A DNA stretch of 64,000 bases from Streptomyces abikoensis (GTDB taxonomy: Bacteria; Actinomycetota; Actinomycetes; Streptomycetales; Streptomycetaceae), in the NCBI RefSeq assembly GCF_014648775.1, contig NZ_BMRT01000001.1:806001-870000 (forward strand), given 5' to 3'. Below are positions 1 through 5,969 of the stretch, piece by piece; within the stretch, counting starts at the first letter, position 1; each line of letters opens with the position of its first letter. The notes under the pieces are model-generated. The model was not told the DNA's origin, ran no database searches, and worked only from the letters and a program-made list of their open reading frames with translations. Both the position numbers and the translations under genes were made by a program.

Positions 1-1269
1 CCCCAGCTGATCAAGAAGCTTCACGACGATCCCGACGCCCTGGCGTTCCTGCTGGCCGCCTGTGTCTTCGAGGGGCTCGACTATCGAATCGTCCAGGAGG
101 AGGCGGACCGGCTCCTCGCCGTCGCGGACGGGGCTCTGCACTCCCTCCTCGACCCATCCGAAGGCGGCACCGGAGAGAGCCGACAGCCACGGCCCAACCC
201 CCGCTTCGTCTTTCGACGATCACTAGATGATCTGCTGCGCACCGTACGCGCACAGCGGGCGCCGAAGGAGATCCACGCCGGCTCGACCCATCCCTACGCA
301 GTGGAACCGGTGAGATTCACCCGGCATCGGCAGGCAGAGACGGTCCTCAGGCACGTCTGGCGCGAATACGGCGGTCTGTCCGCAGTGCTGACCGAGTGGA
401 TGGACCAGGTCCACGGAGGAAGGGAGCTCACGGCACCGGTCGGTCGTGTCGTGGGCATGGCCGCCGGCTGGGGCGGCGGACGGCGGGCCCTGCGCCACAT
501 CGGCGTCCTCGCCAAGTCCGAACACGACAGCAGTCGGAGCATCGCAGCCTATGCCCTGGGCATCGCGTCCGAGGACCCAGTGCTGGCCGGTGAGGTGAAG
601 TACCGGCTCACCGAGTGGAGCTGGAGCCCGAGCCCACAACTGCGCGCAACCGTCGCCCACGCCTGCGGTACCGCTTTCGGCTTCTCCCGCCCGGATTTGG
701 CGATGAGATTGCTGCGACGGGTATCCCGAGGAGCGGACGGTGAGCAGAACCTGCAGGTGAACCGTGCAGTCCGTACCTCGTTGGCAAACCTGTTCGTCTC
801 AGGCAGTCAATCAGTGGTTGTGCGTCACTTGGCCGAATGGGCGCGCCGGGACGAGGCCGATGCCGAGCTCGCCCTTCGCCTCTTCCCGCACCTCCTGGCG
901 GATGCCTCCTGGTTCCAGTCACAGTTGCTCGATGGCGGCGAGTTCGCACAACCGGTCGTCGAGCTCATCCGCCGCGCACTGAACCACGACGGCATGTTCG
1001 ACATGACCTGCCACCACCTGGTCCGTTGGTGCCGTCTCGCCGCTTGGGCCGAATCCCAGCGGGAGGCCATGACGATCCTGCTCAGCGAGCTGGCCCAGGA
1101 CATGCAGCACGGAGTGCTGCGATTGTTCGTCGTGATCGACCGAAACGACGATCCTGACTTGGTCGGCCGCGAGACCGCCCGGACAGCCCTTGAGGCTTGG
1201 CGTGTGGGAACACCGACGGGTTCGGCGCCCGCAAACAGTGACCTGTTCACCGAGAGGGGGTCCCAATGA
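1..1269 (+). CDS. C-terminal part of a large helical-repeat protein (possible STAND/AAA-type ATPase)
   Basis: The frame is open from base 1, so the start lies outside the window; about 422 codons are visible. The visible part is rich in leucine and alanine and made of short amphipathic helices resembling HEAT/TPR-like repeats, with no membrane segment. The first 40 residues (acidic, helix-rich, following where a nucleotide-binding core would be) resemble the region after the P-loop domain in NACHT/STAND proteins, but no Walker motif is in the window, so an ATPase role is inference only. An internal GTG at 301 could start a shorter product but the frame clearly continues upstream. The stop overlaps the next start (ATGA), showing tight coupling. 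Alternative: structural scaffold of a mobile-element or conflict operon. Confidence 0.6.
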   Translation, partial: PQLIKKLHDDPDALAFLLAACVFEGLDYRIVQEEADRLLAVADGALHSLLDPSEGGTGESRQPRPNPRFVFRRSLDDLLRTVRAQRAPKEIHAGSTHPYAVEPVRFTRHRQAETVLRHVWREYGGLSAVLTEWMDQVHGGRELTAPVGRVVGMAAGWGGGRRALRHIGVLAKSEHDSSRSIAAYALGIASEDPVLAGEVKYRLTEWSWSPSPQLRATVAHACGTAFGFSRPDLAMRLLRRVSRGADGEQNLQVNRAVRTSLANLFVSGSQSVVVRHLAEWARRDEADAELALRLFPHLLADASWFQSQLLDGGEFAQPVVELIRRALNHDGMFDMTCHHLVRWCRLAAWAESQREAMTILLSELAQDMQHGVLRLFVVIDRNDDPDLVGRETARTALEAWRVGTPTGSAPANSDLFTERGSQ

Positions 1270-2141
1270 CAACCGACACCGACCCTCCGGTCTACTCACC
1301 GGCCGCCTACGCACCCTGGCGCGAGATCCTGCGTCAGCGCTGGCCCGGCCGCCTTGACCGGGCGCTGGTACTCAGGGACCAGGCCGGCGCGCATCATCTC
1401 CTGAGGCCCCGGAGGCTTCGCGTCACCGAGGCAGGCGATGTCACGCGGCCCGTCATCCCTCGTCTGCTAGGCCGATATGAGTCCGCCTTCCATGTCTGCT
1501 TGGACGAACGGACAGCGACCAGAGGAGTCTCGCTACCCACTTCGTACGGAACCGAGTCAGTGGACATTCGTGTGCGCTGGTGGGTCCACGACCCAGTCCG
1601 GGTAGTGGTCTCCGGTGTCGCCAGCGGCTGGGACGTCGTACGCGCGGACCTGGACCATCGGCTGGGTGAGCTCGAACAGGCCTGGTCCAGCGCGGATCGT
1701 AGACTCTCCGCCGGAGACATGCTGCACCGCTTGTCCTCGTCCTACCGTCTGGACGAAACCGGCCTCGCTTATCGCCTCACCGGCGCCCACGCCCGCCGGG
1801 CTGAAGGGGATCTACAGCTCGGGCAGGACTCCGTGGCCACTCCGCCCTACTCATGGACGGCCAACCGTCGCGAGGAGTACGAATTCTGCCTCCAGGCCGT
1901 ACGCAATGGCCCGGTCTCGCTCGCCACCCTATGGCTGCTCAGGCACCCGGACGAGGTCAGCCAGGTGCTGGACTGGTCGATGCGCCATCGGGACCTCTTC
2001 CAGGACGAGACGAACTGGCAGAACGAGATGGCCCGTCTGCTGGGGGCTCTGACCGCGGAGGAGCAGCAGGAACTCTCCGAGTTGGTGCGCACTCGGTTGG
2101 TCGCTTTGGGGCGGCGAGTTCCAGGACCTCGACCGAGCTGA
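1266..2141 (+). CDS. SPFH/PHB-like domain protein of unknown function
   Basis: 291 aa, starting in a 4-base ATGA overlap with the upstream gene. Residues about 50-145 have the look of an SPFH (band 7/prohibitin-like) domain: a beta-rich stretch, then a conserved-looking RVRWWVHDPVRVV segment, followed by a helical region with regularly spaced charged residues. No transmembrane segment is visible, unlike most true SPFH proteins. The C-terminal half (180-290) is helical and contains a WQNEMARLL/EEQQEL stretch. SPFH-like proteins appear in actinobacterial multi-gene operons with large ATPases; what this one binds cannot be read from the sequence. The domain call is by resemblance only. Confidence 0.5.
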   Translation: MTTDTDPPVYSPAAYAPWREILRQRWPGRLDRALVLRDQAGAHHLLRPRRLRVTEAGDVTRPVIPRLLGRYESAFHVCLDERTATRGVSLPTSYGTESVDIRVRWWVHDPVRVVVSGVASGWDVVRADLDHRLGELEQAWSSADRRLSAGDMLHRLSSSYRLDETGLAYRLTGAHARRAEGDLQLGQDSVATPPYSWTANRREEYEFCLQAVRNGPVSLATLWLLRHPDEVSQVLDWSMRHRDLFQDETNWQNEMARLLGALTAEEQQELSELVRTRLVALGRRVPGPRPS

Positions 2142-2224
2142 CCACAGCAATCCGGGCATACGAGATACCCGGGGCACAGCCACCGCTCATCTGACGGACA
2201 TCAGCATGACGAGAGGAGACAGTA

Positions 2225-2947
2225 ATGGCGTTACTACGATGGTCCAGCGCGTTCGACAACATCGAGGCGCACGTCCTCGAGCTTCGGACCGGACCGGACC
2301 TCGACCTCGCGGTGCCGGGCCGCGCGCAACCGATGCGGCTGAGCCCCGCCGAGGCCAGGAACGCCCTCCACGGGGTTCCCAGCGACGAGGGCTTACGGAA
2401 CTCGATCTGGTCGAGCGTCATCACCCGCGCCCGGCGCGACGACACCGCCCGATCCGACTGGCAGCTCTACGCCGCCTGGCTGGCCATCCCCGCCCTGCGT
2501 CGGACGGTCCATGAGGTGTCCAGTCGGCTCGGCTCCGAACGCAGCGAAGTTGAGGCGGAGATGCTGGTGGCTCTGCTGGAGGAGTTGGAGACGGCCGAGC
2601 CGGAGCAGCCGGATCCCGGCCTGATGCTGCTGAAGGCCGTCCGGACCCGCGCCTGGCGCGCCGCCCGCCGCCTTCCCGAGGTCGCTGTGGCGGACACAAC
2701 AGTCACGGAGGCCTTTCGGCGGGGCCCCGGCCACGGAGTGGAGCTGTACGTTCCAGCTCCGGTCCGCAGGGGGAAATCGCTCGCTCCACTGCGGATCACG
2801 ATGTCGCGTAGTCAGCGAGAGGGCGAACTCCTCGGGGCCGTGGCACACCGGCTCGGCCTGCGCGACCTGGTTTCTGCAGCGGCCGGTACACGACGAGGGC
2901 ACCGAATCGGGACGCTCCCGCTGCGTCAGAAGGGCGGTCCCCGATGA
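2225..2947 (+). CDS. Hypothetical protein, sigma-factor-like helical region
   Basis: 240 aa. The ATG at 2225 follows a good ribosome site (GAGGAGA, 2213-2219). Residues about 60-150 form several helices (SIWSSVITRARRDD, then WQLYAAWLAIPALRR) that recall the sigma-70-like hypothetical proteins found next to Xis-like genes in Streptomyces integrative elements; no complete sigma region 2 or 4 can be claimed. The C-terminal 80 residues are basic. The stop overlaps the next start (ATGA). The gene sits in the same operon as the SPFH-like protein and the HTH protein. Function unknown. Confidence 0.5.
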   Translation: MALLRWSSAFDNIEAHVLELRTGPDLDLAVPGRAQPMRLSPAEARNALHGVPSDEGLRNSIWSSVITRARRDDTARSDWQLYAAWLAIPALRRTVHEVSSRLGSERSEVEAEMLVALLEELETAEPEQPDPGLMLLKAVRTRAWRAARRLPEVAVADTTVTEAFRRGPGHGVELYVPAPVRRGKSLAPLRITMSRSQREGELLGAVAHRLGLRDLVSAAAGTRRGHRIGTLPLRQKGGPR

Positions 2948-3219
2948 CTGGGCGAGAAGCCATCCAGCTGACCTTCCCCGAGATCTTTGCGCTTCCGGTC
3001 ACCACCAACCTGCGCACAGCCGCGGCGGCGTTCGGGATAAGCATGAGCACGGCCTACCGGCTTGCTGGTCGCGGGTCCTTCCCTTGCGAGCTGCTACGCC
3101 CCGGGCACCGCTACCTGGTGCCGACCGCGCCTCTGATGCGCGCCCTCGGCATCGAAGAGCGGCCGGTCTATGCGGACGACTTGGCGGCAGGCGCCAAAAG
3201 CGAAGCTGAACTCGACTGA
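2944..3219 (+). CDS. Xis-like helix-turn-helix DNA-binding protein
   Basis: 91 aa, ATG overlapping the stop of the upstream gene by 4 bases. Residues 18-60 carry a winged-helix/HTH pattern: TNLRTAAAAFGISMSTAYRL followed by a basic RGSFPCELLRPGHRYLVPTA wing. This is the pattern of the small DNA-binding (excisionase-type) proteins that precede integrase genes in actinomycete integrative elements. Here no integrase follows; instead there is a hairpin terminator and a broken IS256-type transposase. Role by family: recombination directionality factor or transcriptional regulator. The acidic C-terminal tail (EAELD) is not part of the fold. Confidence 0.6.
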   Translation: MTGREAIQLTFPEIFALPVTTNLRTAAAAFGISMSTAYRLAGRGSFPCELLRPGHRYLVPTAPLMRALGIEERPVYADDLAAGAKSEAELD

Positions 3220-3227
3220 ACCGAACC

Positions 3228-3265
3228 GGTCTGGTGTGTCGTGCGGCTGCACGCCACACCAGACC
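3228..3265. terminator. Hairpin terminator after the left operon
   Basis: Perfect 11-bp inverted repeat GGTCTGGTGTG / CACACCAGACC with a 16-base loop, 8 bases after the stop of the HTH gene. There is no U-tract, as is usual in Streptomyces. Confidence 0.7.
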
Positions 3266-3404
3266 CGGGAGCCATGCAGCAACACACCTCGGGCAAAGCC
3301 CTGATCAGTGCTCCGCTGCTGGCCTCAGCGTGGGGACAGTCGGCATCTGGTGCCGGACAGGTTGTGGGAGCAACTCCCACTGTTTCGACCCCAAGTGGCG
3401 GGTT

Positions 3405-3775
3405 CCCGCATTGTGCGGCGCCAAGTACGGCCAGGTCACCGAGGAACGCGTCAATCCGCGCAACGTCTACCGCTCAAGCTAGTGGGATGCCAGAGGCGAT
3501 ACTGCGGAAGTGGCCGTCCCCAAGCTGCGGCAGGACAGTTACTTCCCTTCCTGGCTGCTTGAGCGCCGCTGGGCGAAGCAGGCTCTGATCCCGGTCGGCG
3601 CCATCGCGTACTGGCTGGAGGGTGAACACCCACCGGGTGGAGAGGCTCGCCGAGCCCCTCGGGGCGGACCAGTTGTCGAAGTCCCAGGTCATCGCGATTA
3701 CCGAGTAACCCCTACACGTTCGTGTGGCTGGACTCACTGATCCAGAAGCTCCGCGAAGGGGACCGGATTGCCAAC
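3405..3775 (+). pseudogene. Remnant of an IS256 (Mutator)-family transposase
   Basis: Three reading frames together rebuild pieces of one IS256-family transposase N-terminal half. From 3412 on: CGAKYGQVTEERVNPRNVYR. From 3512: VPKLRQDSYFPSWLLERR, the family hallmark, then a run ending LVG.NTHRVERLAEPLG in a shifted frame. From 3708: NPYTFVWLDSLIQKLREGD, equivalent to the region just before the first catalytic Asp. At least two frameshifts and internal deletions separate the pieces, and the DDE catalytic half is absent. It is an old, inactive insertion behind the operon. Confidence 0.75.
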
Positions 3776-4308
3776 GTCCACGCACCCGTCCCGGCGCCTC
3801 GTGACAGCGATGCCGGATCCAGCGGTTGCTGGTGACCAGGTCGGGGGGAAGGACGCCGTTCGGTACAAGCCACCCGCACTCGCCGTCGGATCCGCCGCCA
3901 ACCCATCGAGGCCCCGACTCGCCCCGACCGGGCCAAGGCGGCAACGGCGCGTCGTGCAACTTCCGGATCCGGATGGCGGCACCCGCCATGGCCCACACCA
4001 CCGGCGACGCGGCAGACAGCTCGCCGAGGCGGCCGAGCGCCGCCCCCGGGACTGTGACGATCGCGAGCACGGGCGCCTCGCGCCACAGGGCCGCCGGGTT
4101 GATGCGCGCCTGATCGACATCCGCCTTCAGGAACACACCGCCGAAGCGAAGCGGAACCTGAGATGCGCCGGCACCCGGATCACAGCAGTCGATTCACTTA
4201 GCAACTGACGCAATGCGACCCGAGCCAAGGTGCGCTAGCCGCTCTCACCTGCGAAAACATGGCGACGAGCGGCCGCCGGGAACCACATAGGGACCACTCC
4301 CCCAATGG
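3776..4308. other. No clear gene; decayed sequence
   Basis: Open frames on both strands overlap but none has a convincing start, ribosome site or known domain. A minus-strand stretch from about 4136 down to 3950 (beginning MFLKADVDQARINPAALW) has protein-like composition and may be a gene fragment. Its frame continues into low-complexity sequence that looks non-coding. Confidence 0.4.
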
Positions 4309-4342
4309 AAAAGGCCGCTCCCGATCAACGGAAACGGCCTTT
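4309..4342 (-). terminator. Intrinsic terminator left of the displaced tRNA fragment
   Basis: On the minus strand AAAGGCCG pairs with CGGCCTTT around a 17-base loop and is followed by TTTT. It lies directly downstream (minus strand) of the displaced 3' tRNA-Pro fragment and is best read as the terminator that served the tRNA before the island inserted. Confidence 0.6.
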
Positions 4343-4359
4343 GACCTGCGACTACGCAA

Positions 4360-4407
4360 GTCGGGACGGCGGGATTTGAACCCACGACCCCTTGACCCCC
4401 AGTCAAG
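4360..4407 (-). repeat. Left attachment site: displaced 3' half of tRNA-Pro
   Basis: 48 bases identical to 42360-42407. The segment covers the acceptor 3' strand, T arm, variable loop and anticodon arm of tRNA-Pro(GGG) but then diverges, so it cannot encode a tRNA. This is the usual product of integration of an element at the 3' end of a tRNA gene: the element restores the tRNA and displaces the original 3' end to its far side. Confidence 0.9.
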
Positions 4408-4835
4408 GCGCCGTTCGTCACATCACCAACATGTGGGGCAAATCGCCGTGACGCTTCGTGCAGGACCGCGACGGTTGTCCGTTTACGTGCACGACGCGTG
4501 GTCCCCAAGTGGTCCCCGAGTTCCTGTCCTCACGACTGACCCTGCTCCGTTCAGGCACTGTCAGCTTGCCACAATGCAACACCGCCGCGCCCTGCACGGC
4601 GAGTATGGGTTGACCCTGGCCGTCTGACGTCGCCGACCCCTCCCCTACTGCTGGCCTTTTGCAGGGGTGGAACGCGCTCAGGAGCGCGATGGGGCCTGTT
4701 ATTAGACAGGGGTCCTCAGCCCTGACCATCGCCGGGGCACGTCGTCCGTTGCGGGCGGGGCACGGCAGCACGGAGGCAGTGCAGAGGGCCTGTTATTAGC
4801 GGGACTCCCGTTGCCCATTGCAGCACAATGCCTCT
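4408..4835. other. Non-coding left end of the island
   Basis: This region holds the presumed left arm-type site (4496-4520) and two copies of GGGCCTGTTATTAG (4693-4706 and 4786-4799), the second about 40 bases before the recombinase-like gene. No open frame has a credible start. The repeats may be operator or promoter elements of that gene. Confidence 0.5.
4496..4520 (+). promoter_or_regulatory. Putative left integrase arm-binding site
   Basis: GCGTGGTCCCCAAGTGGTCC begins a 25-base stretch that matches 42242-42266 at all but a few positions. Each copy contains two GGTCCCC units about 10 bp apart, i.e. on one face of the helix. The site is 88 bp inside the left repeat; its partner is 93 bp inside the right repeat. 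In the excised circle they would flank the core as P and P' arms. Confidence 0.55.
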
Positions 4836-5729
4836 GTGTCATACCCGTCCATCATGGTCCTCGACGAGCTCATCCTCGGTCTGACAGTGGGAACGTCACG
4901 TCGACGTCAGCTCGGCATGGTGCGTCAGGAGCTGACGGCCGCGCTCGAGCGGGACCTGCTCCCCCGCCAAGCTCGGAAAGAGCTGCCGCAGCTGCTCGAC
5001 GAGGCGGTCCTTCGGCCCTACATCCAGGTAGCGCAGACCGGCGCACTGCGGAGCCGCCTGGTGAATGGTGAGAGGCCGCCGACATCGGAGCCGACGAACG
5101 CGGCCCGGCTGGCCTGCCTGGAGATCCTCCGCCGCGAGGCAGGGCTTCCGGACTCGGCCATAGAGGTGCCGGGTGCTGTTATGTTGAGGCCCGTTCCTCA
5201 GGACGAGCAGCTCCGAGCTCTTCGACGCCGACTGCACCGTGACGTGTCCACGGCTCGGTCTCCCGGTCAGGCAAGGTTCATCGCCGTACTGGCGGTGATG
5301 CTCGACACCCGGGCGCGGGCCGGCGAGCTGGTGGTCCAGCGCATCAGTGATCTGTCAGAGGACGGTCGCAGCATTGGCGTCCTCCGCCGTCCACAGCACG
5401 GCACGGACGCGCCATCGCGCCCTGAAACCATCCCCTTGTCCACCTTGAGTCGGGCCGCCCTCGACCGCTGGCTGCCCGTCCGCGTGGAGCTGACCGAGAC
5501 CCTCGAGGGCAGCGCCAACGCGCTCTGGGTCTCACTCGCTCACAACCACGCCGGAACACTGCACGACGACGGTTCGTACACCCGGCGGCGTCACGGCATG
5601 CCCCTGCAACAGCGCGGGCTGATCCGCAGCTACAACAGCGGACGCCACCGCTATGGGCTCGCGGATCTCCTGCCCCTGAAACTCGAACAGCTGCGCCGTG
5701 CCCTCGAACGGGAGACCGCCGCCGACTGA
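4836..5729 (+). CDS. Tyrosine-recombinase-like protein, catalytic box degenerate
   Basis: About 297 aa from the GTG at 4836; a TTG at 4818 and an ATG at 4854 are in frame and none has a good ribosome site, so the start is uncertain. The middle (DTRARAGELVVQRISDLSEDG, about residues 160-180) matches the Arg-I box of tyrosine recombinases. The second half lacks a clear HxxR box and the H/W residue; an RSYNSGRHRYG stretch near residue 275 is the only candidate for the end of the fold. It is thus a member or relative of the integrase family that is either divergent or inactive. It stands alone at the left end of the island, far from the tRNA-proximal integrase remnant. Confidence 0.55.
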   Translation: MSYPSIMVLDELILGLTVGTSRRRQLGMVRQELTAALERDLLPRQARKELPQLLDEAVLRPYIQVAQTGALRSRLVNGERPPTSEPTNAARLACLEILRREAGLPDSAIEVPGAVMLRPVPQDEQLRALRRRLHRDVSTARSPGQARFIAVLAVMLDTRARAGELVVQRISDLSEDGRSIGVLRRPQHGTDAPSRPETIPLSTLSRAALDRWLPVRVELTETLEGSANALWVSLAHNHAGTLHDDGSYTRRRHGMPLQQRGLIRSYNSGRHRYGLADLLPLKLEQLRRALERETAAD

Positions 5730-5795
5730 CCCGACAACCGGTACCTCTCCCTTACACCCGCAAAGGCACGTGGCCCTTCGACGGCTCACGCGCCG

Positions 5796-5969
5796 ATGAT
5801 GCTCGACAAGGCCGCGTGGTGCCCGTCCGGCGAACGGGTGCTCGTCCGCTGTTTCCCCTCGTCCTTCGGAGTGCTGCGAGTCCTCGGCTGCGAAGGTGTG
5901 GCCGAAGGAGGTGTCGACGTGGCCCGTACCGCGCACCGAGTCCCCCTCTGTCGGCGGAGCGGACCCTGA
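5796..5969 (+). CDS. Possible small Cys-containing protein coupled to the P-type ATPase
   Basis: 57 aa from the double ATG at 5796. It ends in TGATG, so its stop shares one base with the ATPase start. It has four cysteines (positions 9, 19, 32, 52) and many Val/Arg; codon third positions are GC-rich. No family is recognised. The overlap suggests a leader or sensor peptide whose translation opens the ATPase start, but it may be a chance frame. Confidence 0.3.
   Translation: MMLDKAAWCPSGERVLVRCFPSSFGVLRVLGCEGVAEGGVDVARTAHRVPLCRRSGP

Noticed and set aside
4361..4407. Possible second tRNA-Pro gene
   Set aside because: Only the 3' half matches. The D arm and 5' acceptor are missing, so it is an attachment-site fragment.
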